The notes below the pieces were generated by a model. It had not been told where the DNA came from. It ran no database searches and was given only the letters and a program-made list of their open reading frames with translations. Of a stretch of 64,000 nt of DNA, positions 24,702 through 33,757 are shown in pieces. Source of the DNA: Streptomyces sp. NRRL S-31 (GTDB taxonomy: Bacteria; Actinomycetota; Actinomycetes; Streptomycetales; Streptomycetaceae); NCBI RefSeq assembly GCF_000718775.1, contig NZ_JOCB01000002.1, forward strand, positions 108,489 through 172,488. Reading direction: 5' to 3'. The translations under genes were made by a program, and so were the position numbers. Within the stretch, counting starts at the first letter, position 1, and each line of letters opens with the position of its first letter.

Positions 24702-26417
24702 TCAGCCCAGCAGCCCGCCCACCAGGCCCGGCTGGCCCGAGGAAGTGCTGCCGCCCGAGCCGGTGGTGCCGCCGCCCGTCGACGCGGGGGCGCCGCCGGA
24801 GGTGCTGGTGCCGCCCGTGGTCGTCGGCCCCGCCGTGGTGCTCGGGGCGCCGCCCGTCGGGGCGCTCTGGCGGAGCGGGACCTGGCCCGTGGCGCCCTGG
24901 GTCTGGCTGGGCGTCGTGGTGGTGGCGCCGGTGGTGGCCCGGCTCGCGCCCGGGGTCGTCGCCGCGCCGGAGGGGCTCGCGCCGGCCGTGGCGCCGCCGG
25001 TCGGCGAGGCGGGCGCCGTCGGCGTGCTCGTGCCCCGCTCGCCGGGCTCCTCGGGGAGCGGGGAGCCGGGGAGCTGGTTGCGGGGGGCCTCGCCGGGGCC
25101 GGGCACGACCACGCGGCTGGAGTCGCGGACCGCGCCGCCCAGCAGGGAGCCGGCCAGCAGGGTCAGACCGACCGTGACGGCCGTGATCAGCGCGCCGCGG
25201 CGCAGCACGTAGCGGCGCAGTTCCCAGATGTCGGAGCGGGGGCCGAGCCGGCGCCAGGCGCCGCCTGCGAGCCGGCCGTCCACGGAGTAGACGGGGGCAC
25301 CGGCGATGATCAGCGGCGACCAGGCGGCGAGGCAGATGATGTCCGGCGCGTCGTAGACCGGGACCGTCTTCCAGCTGACGGTGACGAGCAGCGCGGCCGA
25401 GAGCAGGGCACCGACGACCGCGGCCACGCGCTGCCAGCAGCCCAGGACGGTCAGGACGCCGACGACGACCTGGAGGAAGGCGATGACCAGGCCGGAGCCG
25501 ACCGGGTGGTGCAGGGCGAACTGGCGCAGCGGCTCGGCGACGGCCCAGGGGTGCAGGCTGTTGAGCCACTTGACCATGGAGCCGCGCTCGCCGCCGTCGA
25601 AGTAGACGGGGTCGCACAGCTTGCCCATGCCGGCGTAGACGGAGATGAAGCCCAGGAAGATGCGCAGGGGGAGGAGGACGACCCCCAGGTTCATCCGGCG
25701 GCCGGGGTAGTACGCGTGCCGGGCCGGGTCGTCGCCCTGGCGCCGGGCGGAGCGCGGGCCGTCGGCGTCCGGGGCGGGCCCGGCCGGATGGGTGTCGGCC
25801 GGATACGTGTCGGCCGGGTGGCTGTCGTACGGGTGGGCGTCGTACGGCTCGTAGCCGGCGCCGGGGTGGGACGGGTGGTCGTAGCCCCCGGTGCCCGGGC
25901 GCACGGACGGCAGCAGGCGGGTGCCGTCGGCGTCGGGAGCGGTGCGCTGGTGGCCGACGAGCGGGGTCTCGACGGTCCGGTCGAGTCCGGAGTAGGTGTC
26001 GGCGTAGCCGGTCTGGACGCGCGGGATGACCTGGGTGGCGCCGGCCTCGGGCTCGTCGGCGTGGCGGACGCTGCTGCCCCGCACGGCCTGGAGGAGCCGG
26101 TGGGCGCCGGTGTCGTCGGGGGCGGACCTGCCGCTCCACACGACGGGGCGGCGGCGGCCGGTGGCGCCGGCCGCCCGGCCCGCCGTGCCCAGCACGGGCA
26201 TCCGGGCGGAGTCCTGGCCGGCGCTCAGGTGCCGGGCGATCCGTGGGGACTGGGTGCCCCTCGCCGCCGCGCCCAGCTGTACGCGGAAACTGGCGTGATT
26301 GACGATGATCTGCGCCGGATCGCTCGGCACCTTCACCATGCTCAGCGCGGGAGCGTCGTCGAATCCCGACGAGCGGTCCCCCGTGGGTGTGCGGGGTGTT
26401 CTGGTGTCCACACTCAT
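24702..26417 (-). CDS. DoxX-family membrane protein with long disordered ends
   Basis: 571 aa. The N-terminal about 240 residues are hydrophilic and low in complexity, with short repeats such as HPYDSHPADTYPADTHPAG. A DoxX-like membrane domain follows (about 243-395): VLLPLRIFLGFISVYAGMGK, GLVIAFLQVVVGVLTVLG and DIICLAAWSPLIIAG. Then comes another hydrophobic helix (ALITAVTVGLTLLAGSLLGG) and a Ser/Thr/Gly/Pro-rich tail of about 110 residues. DoxX proteins are thought to act in redox balance at the membrane; here the role is unknown. Confidence 0.78.
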   Translation of the reverse strand: MSVDTRTPRTPTGDRSSGFDDAPALSMVKVPSDPAQIIVNHASFRVQLGAAARGTQSPRIARHLSAGQDSARMPVLGTAGRAAGATGRRRPVVWSGRSAPDDTGAHRLLQAVRGSSVRHADEPEAGATQVIPRVQTGYADTYSGLDRTVETPLVGHQRTAPDADGTRLLPSVRPGTGGYDHPSHPGAGYEPYDAHPYDSHPADTYPADTHPAGPAPDADGPRSARRQGDDPARHAYYPGRRMNLGVVLLPLRIFLGFISVYAGMGKLCDPVYFDGGERGSMVKWLNSLHPWAVAEPLRQFALHHPVGSGLVIAFLQVVVGVLTVLGCWQRVAAVVGALLSAALLVTVSWKTVPVYDAPDIICLAAWSPLIIAGAPVYSVDGRLAGGAWRRLGPRSDIWELRRYVLRRGALITAVTVGLTLLAGSLLGGAVRDSSRVVVPGPGEAPRNQLPGSPLPEEPGERGTSTPTAPASPTGGATAGASPSGAATTPGASRATTGATTTTPSQTQGATGQVPLRQSAPTGGAPSTTAGPTTTGGTSTSGGAPASTGGGTTGSGGSTSSGQPGLVGGLLG

Positions 26418-26566
26418 CTAACCGAGTGACATGGCGTTAGGACACTGCTTTGACCGCCCGGAAGTGTCCGGACCCCGTCAAAGCCGTTCCGAGCGCCGTT
26501 CGGACGCCTCGATCACCCCGCGCGGGTGACGGTCCGGACGGGTGTCCGGACCGCCCGGGCCCTGCC

Positions 26567-27508
26567 TCAGCCGCGCCTGCGCGCGGCCTCGTACAGCACG
26601 ATGCCCGCCGCCACACCGGCGTTGAGCGACTCCGCCCCGCCCGGCATCGGGATGCGGACCCGGTAGTCGCAGGTCTCGCCGACCAGGCGGGACAGGCCCT
26701 TGCCCTCGCTGCCGACGACGATGGCGACCGGCCCCTGGAGCGCCTCCAGCTCGCCGAGTTCGACCTCGCCGTCCGCGGCCAGACCGACCACCGTGACACC
26801 GGCCTTCTTGTAGGCCTCGAGGACCCGCGTGAGGTTGGTGGCACGGGCGACCGGCGTGCGCGCGGCCGTACCGGCGGAGGTCTTCCACGCGCCCGCGGTC
26901 ATACCGGCCGAGCGGCGCTCGGGGACGACCACGCCGTGGCCGCCGAAGGCGGAGACCGAACGGACGACGGCGCCGAGGTTGCGCGGGTCGGTGACCCCGT
27001 CCAGGGCGACGACCAGCGGGTCCTCGCCCTCGTCGGCCGCCGCGTCGAGGAGGTCCTCCGGATGCGCGTACTCGTACGGCGGGACCTGGAGCACCAGACC
27101 CTGGTGGTTGAGGCCGTTGGTCATGCGGTCCAGCTCGGGCCGCGGGGCCTCCATGAGGTTGATGCCGCCGCGCTCGGCGGCGAGCTGGAGGGCCTCGCGG
27201 ACGCGCTCGTCGTTGTCGATGAACTGCTGGACGTAGAGGGTGGAGGCGGGCACGCCCTCGCGCAGCGCCTCGACCACCGGGTTGCGGCCGACCACCAGTT
27301 CGGAGGCGGACCTGCCACCGCCCCGGCGCATCTGCGGGCGGCCCTGCGCGCGGCGGGACTTGGCCGCGGCGACGCGCTGCTTGACGTGTCCCTTGCGCAT
27401 CTCGGCGGGCGGGGTCGGGCCCTTGCCCTCCAGGCCCCGGCGCCGCTTGCCGCCGCTGCCGACCTGCGCGCCCTTCTTGCCGGACATGCGGCGGTTGTTC
27501 GCGGCCAT
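26567..27508 (-). CDS. rlmB: 23S rRNA (guanosine-2'-O-)-methyltransferase, TrmH/SpoU family
   Basis: 313 aa SPOUT methyltransferase expected to methylate a guanosine ribose in 23S rRNA. A basic, disordered N-terminal extension of about 75 residues precedes a substrate-binding domain ([16 protein letters not shown]). The SPOUT domain carries motif 1 [17 protein letters not shown], motif 2 [12 protein letters not shown] and motif 3 [22 protein letters not shown], the SAM knot. It lies 87 bases downstream of cysS on the same strand, the usual actinobacterial pairing. Confidence 0.92.
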   Translation of the reverse strand: MAANNRRMSGKKGAQVGSGGKRRRGLEGKGPTPPAEMRKGHVKQRVAAAKSRRAQGRPQMRRGGGRSASELVVGRNPVVEALREGVPASTLYVQQFIDNDERVREALQLAAERGGINLMEAPRPELDRMTNGLNHQGLVLQVPPYEYAHPEDLLDAAADEGEDPLVVALDGVTDPRNLGAVVRSVSAFGGHGVVVPERRSAGMTAGAWKTSAGTAARTPVARATNLTRVLEAYKKAGVTVVGLAADGEVELGELEALQGPVAIVVGSEGKGLSRLVGETCDYRVRIPMPGGAESLNAGVAAGIVLYEAARRRG

Positions 27509-27595
27509 GAGTTACCCGTCTGTCGTGAGCTTCGTACGTACGTCTTATGCAGTGTGCCGCCCGGGGGGCCGGGCGGCACAGTCGATCAAGCAGGG

Positions 27596-28996
27596 TCAGC
27601 GCGCGCCGAGGCTCCAGCGGGGCCCCTGCGGGCTGTCCTCGATGACCAGACCGGCCTGGCCGAGCTGGTCGCGGATGGCGTCGGCGGTGGCCCAGTCCTT
27701 GCGGGCGCGGGCGGACTCGCGCTGGTCGAGGACGAGGCGGACGAGGCTGTCGACCACGCCGTTCAGGTCCTCGCCCCGGTCGCCCTCGCCGGCCCAGTGC
27801 GCGTCGAGCGGGTCGAGACCGAGGACGCCGAGCATGGCGCGCACCTCGGCGAGCCGGGCGACGGCGGCTTCCTTGTCGTCGGCGGCCAGGGCGCTGTTGC
27901 CCTGCCGGACGGTGGTGTGCACGACGGCGAGGGCCTGCGGGACGCCCAGGTCGTCGTCCATCGCCTCGGCGAAGGCGGGCGGGACCTCGGCGGCCGGCTC
28001 GACGGTCTTGCCGGCCAGCTCGGTGACGCGCTGGACGAAGCCCTCGATCCGGGAGAACGCGGACTCCGCCTCGCGCAGCGCCTCCTCGCTGTACTCGATC
28101 ATCGAGCGGTAGTGCGGGGTGCCCAGGTAGTAGCGGAGCACGACCGGCCGCCACTGCTTGACCATCTCGCCGACCAGGACGCTGTTGCCGAGCGACTTGG
28201 ACATCTTGTCGCCGGCCTTGGTGACCCAGGCGTTGTGCACCCAGTACCGGGCGAAGTCGTCGCCGTACGCCTTGGCCTGGGCGATCTCGTTCTCGTGGTG
28301 CGGGAAGATCAGGTCGAGGCCGCCGCCGTGGATGTCGAAGGCGCTGCCCAGGTACTTGTGGGCCATCGCCGAGCACTCCAGGTGCCAGCCGGGGCGCCCG
28401 GGGCCCCAGGGGGTCGGCCAGGTCGGCTCGCCCGGCTTCGCCGACTTCCACATGGCGAAGTCGCGCGGGTCGCGCTTGCCGGTCTCGCCCTCGCCGGACG
28501 GCTGGAGCAGGTTGTCCAGCTCCTGCCGGGACAGCTCCAGGTAGCCCGGGAAGGACCGTACGTCGAAGTAGACGTTGCCGTCGGCCTCGTAGGCGTACCC
28601 GCGCTCGATGAGGCGCTGCATCATCTCGATCATCTCGGTGATGTGGCCGGTGGCGCGGGGCTCGTAGGTCGGGGGCAGGCAGCCGAGGGCGGTGTAGCCG
28701 TCGTCGAAGGCGCGCTCGTTCTCGTATCCGATCGACCACCACGGCCGGTCCTGCTCACGGCTCTTGGCGATGATCTTGTCGTCGATGTCGGTGACGTTGC
28801 GGATGAACGTCACCGTGTAGCCGCGGTACTCGAACCAGCGGCGCATGACGTCGAAGTTGAGGCCCGAGCGGATGTGACCGATGTGCGGTGCCGCCTGCAC
28901 GGTGGCGCCACACAGGTAGATCGAGACGCAGCCCGGCTTGAGCGGGGAGAAGTCACGGATCTGCCGGGCGCTGGTGTCGTACAGGCGAATAGTCAC
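27596..28996 (-). CDS. cysS: Cysteinyl-tRNA synthetase
   Basis: 466 aa class I synthetase that charges tRNA-Cys. It has the HIGH motif ([12 protein letters not shown]), KMSKSLGNS (KMSKS), the zinc ligand cysteine in YLCGATVQ, and a C-terminal helical anticodon region ending in a DALR-like fold. GTG 28996 is chosen because conserved sequence starts at [11 protein letters not shown] and a TACTCT box lies six bases upstream (leaderless or GGAG-assisted start). It is followed by rlmB and preceded by the F420 oxidoreductase gene. Confidence 0.95.
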   Translation of the reverse strand: MTIRLYDTSARQIRDFSPLKPGCVSIYLCGATVQAAPHIGHIRSGLNFDVMRRWFEYRGYTVTFIRNVTDIDDKIIAKSREQDRPWWSIGYENERAFDDGYTALGCLPPTYEPRATGHITEMIEMMQRLIERGYAYEADGNVYFDVRSFPGYLELSRQELDNLLQPSGEGETGKRDPRDFAMWKSAKPGEPTWPTPWGPGRPGWHLECSAMAHKYLGSAFDIHGGGLDLIFPHHENEIAQAKAYGDDFARYWVHNAWVTKAGDKMSKSLGNSVLVGEMVKQWRPVVLRYYLGTPHYRSMIEYSEEALREAESAFSRIEGFVQRVTELAGKTVEPAAEVPPAFAEAMDDDLGVPQALAVVHTTVRQGNSALAADDKEAAVARLAEVRAMLGVLGLDPLDAHWAGEGDRGEDLNGVVDSLVRLVLDQRESARARKDWATADAIRDQLGQAGLVIEDSPQGPRWSLGAR

Positions 28997-29084
28997 CACT
29001 CCAGAGTAGTGGGCGCCGGGCAGTGCCATGCGCCCGCCGCCGAGGATTCCCCGGCATCCGCGCCCGGCGGGCCCGCAGGCCCCG

Positions 29085-29489
29085 TCACAGCATCCCGACC
29101 ACCTTGCGCGGCTGGATCCGCACCACCACCCGCTCGGCGTCCTGCGCCGAGGCGGGGTTGAAGTCCGTGTACTTCCTGCCGGTGTACTTCACGCTCAGCT
29201 CGTCGATGAGGTCCTGGCCGCCCTCGGTGGTCGTGTCGGCGGTGCCGCGGATCTCGGCGTACTCGTAGGGCTGCTCGGGATCGACCACGACGACCGTCAC
29301 CCGGGGGTCGCGCCGGAGGTTCTTGTACTTGCGGCGGTCGACCGTGGTGGAGAACAGCAGGGTGTCCCCGTCCCGCTTCACCCAGACCGGGGACATCTGC
29401 GAGCTGCCGTCGGGCTGGACGGTACCGACGACGATGAACACCTTGCCGTCGAGCAGGGACTTGAGCCGGTCGGACAGGGCGGCGGGCAT
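29085..29489 (-). CDS. PPOX-class F420-dependent oxidoreductase
   Basis: 134-aa split-barrel protein of the pyridoxamine-5'-phosphate-oxidase-like, F420-binding group. Typical stretches are FIVVGTVQPDGSSQMSPVWV, LLFSTTVDRRKYKNLRRDPRVTVVVVDP and AEIRGTADTT. It probably reduces an unknown substrate with coenzyme F420, common in actinomycetes. GGAGGT stands six bases before the ATG. It sits between ispF and cysS but separate from both. Confidence 0.85.
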   Translation of the reverse strand: MPAALSDRLKSLLDGKVFIVVGTVQPDGSSQMSPVWVKRDGDTLLFSTTVDRRKYKNLRRDPRVTVVVVDPEQPYEYAEIRGTADTTTEGGQDLIDELSVKYTGRKYTDFNPASAQDAERVVVRIQPRKVVGML

Positions 29490-29544
29490 GGGGTACCTCC
29501 GAGGCCAGGGTCAGCGGTCACTTAGCGGGTACCCTCGCACGCTC

Positions 29545-30039
29545 TCAGCCCACGCGCACCACGAGTGCCGTCGCCACCGCCATCAGCCCCTCGTCGCGGC
29601 CCGGGAAGCCGAGGCCGTCCGTCGTGGCGCCGGACACCGACACCGGGGCGCCGGCCGCCTCGGAGAGGATCCGCTGGGCCTCGTCGCGGCGCTTGCCGAT
29701 CTTCGGGCGGGGGCCGATCACCTGGACGGCGACGTTGCCGACGGCGAAGCCCGCCGCGCGGACGATCCGGGCGGCCTCGGCGAGCAGCGTGACCCCGGAG
29801 GCGCCGGACCACTCGGGCCGGCCGGTGCCGAAGTGCTGCCCGAGGTCGCCGAGCCCGGCGGCGGAGAACAGCGCGTTGCAGGCCGCGTGGGCGACGACGT
29901 CGGCGTCGGAGTGGCCGGCCAGACCGGGTCCCTCGCCCTCCCACTTCAGGCCCGCGCACCACAGCTCGCGGCCCTCCTCGAAGGCGTGGATGTCGGTGCC
30001 GATGCCGACCCGCGGGAGCGGCGGTGTCTCAGAAGCCAT
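29545..30039 (-). CDS. ispF: 2-C-methyl-D-erythritol 2,4-cyclodiphosphate synthase
   Basis: 164 aa, fifth step of the MEP isoprenoid pathway. Metal ligands are in GTDIHAF (D and H) and the [10 protein letters not shown] histidine, and the C-terminal [15 protein letters not shown] is typical. It overlaps the ispD stop by 11 bases, so ispD and ispF form a translationally coupled pair, acting in steps three and five; IspE is encoded elsewhere. Confidence 0.96.
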   Translation of the reverse strand: MASETPPLPRVGIGTDIHAFEEGRELWCAGLKWEGEGPGLAGHSDADVVAHAACNALFSAAGLGDLGQHFGTGRPEWSGASGVTLLAEAARIVRAAGFAVGNVAVQVIGPRPKIGKRRDEAQRILSEAAGAPVSVSGATTDGLGFPGRDEGLMAVATALVVRVG

Positions 30040-30781
30040 CGTTCAGCCTCCTGCGGGCCAGTACCGCCTCGGCGAGGACCAGGTCCAGCGGGCGGGTGAC
30101 CTTGAAGGCCTCCTCATGGCCGGGGACGGCCACGACCGTCAGCCCGAGCTGCTCCACCATGCTCGCGTCGTCGGTGACGTTCTCGGTGACGGTCTCGTGG
30201 GCGCGGGCCAGGGTGGCCCGGTCGAAGCCCTGCGGGGTCTGGACGGCGCGCAGCCGCGCCCGCTCGGGGGTGGCGACGACCGGCTCGGGGTCGCCCGCCG
30301 CGGTCGCGGGCTCGACCTCCTTGACCGTGTCGGCCAGCGGCAGCGCGGGCACCACGGCGGGGGCGCCGTCGCGTACGGCCTCGACGACCGCGTCGACGGT
30401 GTCGACCGGGACGAGCGGGCGGGCCGCGTCGTGCACCAGGACGATCCCGTACCGCTCCGGCAGGGCCTCCAGGCCGAGCCGGACCGACTCCTGGCGGGAC
30501 TCCCCGCCGGGGACCACGAGGAAGTCCGTCCGCTCCGGCAGGGCGTGCGCATCCAGCAGCGACTTGACCTCGGCGGCGCCGTCCGGCGGGGCCACGACGA
30601 CCACCAGCGAGACATGGCGGGACGCGGCGAGGGCGCGGACCGCGTGGATGAGCATGGGCGTGCCGTTCAGCGCGCGGAGTGCCTTGGGGGCGCCCGGACC
30701 GAGGCGCACGCCCCGGCCGGCGGCCGGAATCACGGCGGCGACGGGGGTCTGCGCGGGCGTGGGGCGCGATTCGTCAGACAT
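30029..30781 (-). CDS. ispD: 2-C-methyl-D-erythritol 4-phosphate cytidylyltransferase
   Basis: 250 aa, third step of the MEP pathway, making CDP-ME from MEP and CTP. Motifs are [19 protein letters not shown] for CTP binding (the usual Gly-Arg-Gly-x-Arg-Leu loop), VHDAARPLV, and a C-terminal [10 protein letters not shown]. It overlaps ispF by 11 bases and lies 324 bases downstream of carD on the same strand, the arrangement seen in many actinobacteria. Confidence 0.96.
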   Translation of the reverse strand: MSDESRPTPAQTPVAAVIPAAGRGVRLGPGAPKALRALNGTPMLIHAVRALAASRHVSLVVVVAPPDGAAEVKSLLDAHALPERTDFLVVPGGESRQESVRLGLEALPERYGIVLVHDAARPLVPVDTVDAVVEAVRDGAPAVVPALPLADTVKEVEPATAAGDPEPVVATPERARLRAVQTPQGFDRATLARAHETVTENVTDDASMVEQLGLTVVAVPGHEEAFKVTRPLDLVLAEAVLARRRLNDGF

Positions 30782-31105
30782 CGGTTCCTGTCAGGTTTGT
30801 GTGCTCGACCTAGGTGGGTATGGCCTGGAGGAGTGCCGGGCGCGACGCCTTGACCGGACCCCTTCCGTGACCCTGGTCGAGCCATCCGCCCGGGCCCGGC
30901 ACATCAAGTATCGGGGGGCCGTGTCGCGGATTTCCCCGAGGAGCACCCCGCTGCGGGGACGGCGGGGACGGGCCGGGGAGCAACACGGCCGCGGGGACGA
31001 AGATGCCGCAGCGCCCGGCGACAGGGTGAGTGTCATCGGGCACCGCGGCATTTCAGTGTGCTGAGCGTGTCGGCAGCGTGGGTCCGCCGCCGCCGCGCGT
31101 CAGGA
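30782..31105. other. carD-ispD intergenic region, no gene seen
   Basis: 324 bases without a convincing coding sequence. I see no tRNA, riboswitch core or strong terminator; only short GC-rich runs (GGGGACGGCGGGG and similar). Confidence 0.5.
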
Positions 31106-31588
31106 TCAGGAGGCGAGCACCTCGTCGAGCAGGGCCTCGGCCTTGTCCTCGTTCGTGTTCTCCGCGAGAGCCAGCTCGCTCACCAGGATCTGGCGGGCCT
31201 TGGCGAGCATCCGCTTCTCACCGGCGGACAGTCCGCGCTCGCGCTCGCGACGCCACAGGTCACGCACGACTTCCGCGACCTTGATGACATCGCCGGAGGC
31301 GAGCTTCTCCAGGTTTGCCTTGTAGCGACGGGACCAGTTCGTGGGCTCCTCGGCGTACGGCGCGCGCAGCACCTCGAAGACCCGGTCCAGTCCGTCCTGA
31401 CCGACCACATCACGCACGCCGACGAACTCCGCATTGTCCGCTGGCACACGTACCGTCAGGTCACCCTGGGCGACCTTCAGCACCAAGTAGGTCTTGTCCA
31501 CGCCTTTGATCTGGCGAGTTTCGATAGCCTCGATCAGCGCGGCCCCGTGATGGGGATAGACCACGGTGTCGCCAACCTTGAACGTCAT
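31106..31588 (-). CDS. carD: CarD-family RNA polymerase-binding regulator
   Basis: 160-aa global regulator that binds the RNA polymerase beta subunit and stabilises open complexes, mainly at rRNA and housekeeping promoters. The RNAP-interacting Tudor-like domain is [19 protein letters not shown] to about residue 60, and the C-terminal helical DNA-binding part contains the usual basic tryptophan region ([25 protein letters not shown]). The first residues and total length match the family exactly. AGGGG precedes the ATG by ten bases. It heads the isoprenoid genes, but a 324-base gap argues for separate transcription. Confidence 0.95.
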   Translation of the reverse strand: MTFKVGDTVVYPHHGAALIEAIETRQIKGVDKTYLVLKVAQGDLTVRVPADNAEFVGVRDVVGQDGLDRVFEVLRAPYAEEPTNWSRRYKANLEKLASGDVIKVAEVVRDLWRRERERGLSAGEKRMLAKARQILVSELALAENTNEDKAEALLDEVLAS

Positions 31589-32204
31589 GTGACAGGTACC
31601 CCTTCCGTGGCTATCCAGGGTAACACGGATACGGCGTCTTCTGAATGGCGTTTTCGCAGGTCAGGGCATATCTCGGGGCTTGACAACAGTAACCGGGACG
31701 TGCTGCGGGGGCTGCGGGGAGGCGGGTATTCGCAGGTGGGAGGGGCTTCACGGGCAAGGGGAAACGGTTACGTTACACGCCCCGGACGGCCGCTCCAAGT
31801 GGAGGAACATCCCGATATGTCCCTACCCAAGCGTGCGACTTCCGCTACTCCGTTCGGTGGCCGGAGGCGGTTGTGAGCCGAATCGAAAATTGATCAACCA
31901 CTGCCGGACGGGCATCCCGTGATCAATATCGAGGGGGCTCCCACATTCCTCCACGGACATTTCGCAAGGGCCGACGAGAGGCCGCCGCCTTCGCGTTATG
32001 TGAATGGCAGACGAGCGCTCCCGCAATGTGACCGCGGAGTCACTTGTGCCCCTCGAGGTACCCCCACGTGGAGGGAAGCCCGGTGCTTGGGGGAGGGTCG
32101 GGTGCGGTCGCGCGGGAACGGCTCGGTAACCTGAGGCCGCTGACAGACACTTAGGACGGCTTTACAAGGGAGGCCGTCCGCGCGTTCAAGGAGTTGCCGC
32201 CGCC
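31589..32204. other. carD-lipoprotein intergenic region with a nested hairpin
   Basis: 616 bases without a convincing gene. A region less GC-rich than the surroundings contains a structured inverted repeat: ATTGATCA (31889-31896) with TGATCAAT (31920-31927) around an inner TGCC/GGCA pair. A TTGACA-like hexamer stands at 31681 without a good -10. A likely -10 (TAACCT, about 32117) lies ahead of the lipoprotein gene. It could hold a small RNA or operator. Confidence 0.45.
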
Positions 32205-32882
32205 GTGAGCAGCAGCCTTCGACGCGGCGCCCTCGCCGCCTCCGCCATCGCCTTCTCGATCGCCTCGCTCGCCGCCTGTGGCGCCGGCAACAACGCCCAG
32301 ACCCTGGAGATCAAGCCGGACAACGCCGCGACCAGCGTCGGCGACATCAAGATCCAGAACGCCACGATCATCACCCAGCCCGACCTGAAGGCGACGGGAC
32401 CGGCCGCGGTCTCCGCGACGCTGTTCAACGGGGGCAGGACCGACCAGAAGCTCCAGTCGATCGCCATCCCGGGCTCGAACGAGACCGTGAAGCTGACTCC
32501 CGCCAAGGGCCAGAGCCTGACCGTCCCGGCCCACGGCTCCCTGGTCATCGGCGGCAAGGACAACGCCTCCGCGGTGATCCCCAACGGCCGCGAGTCGGTC
32601 CAGGACGGCAACGTCCAGAAGGTCACCTTCACCTTCAGCAAGACCGGCACGGTGAGCCTGGGCGCCTTCGTGGTGCCGGCCACCAGCTACTTCGGCACGT
32701 GGGGCCCGTCCGAGGTCCCGTCCGCCCCGGCGTCCGCCTCGCCGTCCGGCTCCGGTGCCCCGGGTCCGGACGCCTCCGAAAGCGGCAAGCCCGGGAAGCC
32801 CGGGAAGAACGGCAAGGCGACCCCGTCCGGCTCGCCCGTGACCCCGAGCGACTCCACCTCGCAGTCGGCCGCCGGCCACTGA
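32205..32882 (+). CDS. Putative lipoprotein, copper-chaperone-like (PCuAC/DUF461) fold suspected
   Basis: 225 aa from GTG 32205, behind AAGGAG. The signal peptide RRGALAASAIAFSIASLAAC has a lipobox LAAC (cysteine about residue 25), so the protein is lipid-anchored outside the membrane. A beta-rich domain of about 140 residues follows (NATIITQPD, AAVSATLFNGG, LVIGGKDNASAVI), reminiscent of PCu(A)C-type proteins, although the metal-binding Met/His motifs are not clear. The C-terminus is a Ser/Gly/Pro-rich tail. It lies beside phoRP in convergent orientation. Function unknown. Confidence 0.72.
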   Translation: MSSSLRRGALAASAIAFSIASLAACGAGNNAQTLEIKPDNAATSVGDIKIQNATIITQPDLKATGPAAVSATLFNGGRTDQKLQSIAIPGSNETVKLTPAKGQSLTVPAHGSLVIGGKDNASAVIPNGRESVQDGNVQKVTFTFSKTGTVSLGAFVVPATSYFGTWGPSEVPSAPASASPSGSGAPGPDASESGKPGKPGKNGKATPSGSPVTPSDSTSQSAAGH

Positions 32883-32890
32883 CCCGCCGT

Positions 32891-32934
32891 ACGGCGAAGG
32901 GCGGCACCCCGCGCGGGGTGCCGCCCTTCGCCGT
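32891..32934 (+). terminator. Perfect 44-bp palindromic terminator
   Basis: Every base of ACGGCGAAGGGCGGCACCCC-GC pairs with the following 22 bases, giving a perfect palindrome with a GCGC centre just after the lipoprotein stop. Confidence 0.85.
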
Positions 32935-32996
32935 GCACACGTTCGTCACGGTCGCCGTCCCGGGCCGTGCCGCGGGCCCGGCGCCGCCACGGGGCA

Positions 32997-33031
32997 CCGC
33001 GGGGCGGCCCGGGCACCGGGCCGCCCCGCGG
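32997..33031 (-). terminator. Terminator after phoP
   Basis: A 16-bp perfect stem (CCGCGGGGCGGCCCGG with its complement) and a 3-base loop lie 46 bases beyond the phoP stop on the minus strand. Confidence 0.75.
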
Positions 33032-33076
33032 GACTCCGTACGGCGGGAAAGGGGCGCCCCTCGGCGCCCGTCCCGG

Positions 33077-33757
33077 TCACGGCTCGAACTTGTACCCCAG
33101 GCCCCGGACCGTCACCAGGTACCGCGGCGCGCCCGGGTCCGGCTCGATCTTGGCGCGCAGGCGCTTCACGTGGACGTCGAGGGTCTTGGTGTCGCCCACG
33201 TAGTCGGCGCCCCAGACCCGGTCGATGAGCTGCATGCGGGTGAGCACCCGGCCCGCGTTGCGCAGCAGCATCTCCAGCAGGTCGAACTCCTTCAGCGGGA
33301 GGTCGACCTTGGAGCCGCCGACGGTGACCACGTGGCGGTCGACGTCCATGCGGACCGGGCCCGCCTCCAGCGCGGCCGGGGCGACCTCCTCCGGCTCGCC
33401 GCGCCGGCGCAGCACCGCGCGGATGCGGGCGACCAGCTCGCGGGAGGAGAACGGCTTGGTGACGTAGTCGTCGGCTCCTATTTCGAGACCGACGACCTTG
33501 TCGATCTCGCTGTCCTTCGCGGTCACCATGATCACGGGGACGTTGGAGCGGCCGCGCAGCTGGCGGCAGACCTCGGTACCGGGCAGGCCCGGCAGCATCA
33601 GGTCGAGCAGGACCAGGTCGGCGCCGTTGCGCTCGAACTCGTCCAGGCCGTCGGGGCCGGTCGCCGCGACGGCGACCTCGAAGCCCTCCTTGCGGAGCAT
33701 GTACGACAGGGCGTCGGAGAAGGACTCCTCGTCCTCGACGACGAGCACTCGGGTCAC
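33077..33757 (-). CDS. phoP: Phosphate response regulator PhoP
   Basis: 226 aa OmpR-family response regulator of phosphate starvation. The receiver domain has acidic residues VVEDEES, phospho-acceptor Asp in VLLDLMLPGLPG, conserved Thr (VTAKDS) and Lys (VTKPFSSREL). The winged-helix DNA-binding domain (about 130-225) ends in YLVTVRGLGYKFEP. It overlaps phoR by four bases (ATGA), so phoR-phoP are coupled. It would bind the PHO box at 35075-35107 and in Streptomyces also controls antibiotic genes. Confidence 0.96.
   Translation of the reverse strand: MTRVLVVEDEESFSDALSYMLRKEGFEVAVAATGPDGLDEFERNGADLVLLDLMLPGLPGTEVCRQLRGRSNVPVIMVTAKDSEIDKVVGLEIGADDYVTKPFSSRELVARIRAVLRRRGEPEEVAPAALEAGPVRMDVDRHVVTVGGSKVDLPLKEFDLLEMLLRNAGRVLTRMQLIDRVWGADYVGDTKTLDVHVKRLRAKIEPDPGAPRYLVTVRGLGYKFEP

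Noticed and set aside
26450..29161. Plus-strand 903-codon open frame over rlmB and cysS
   Set aside because: Antisense of two well-supported minus-strand genes; no start signal or motif.
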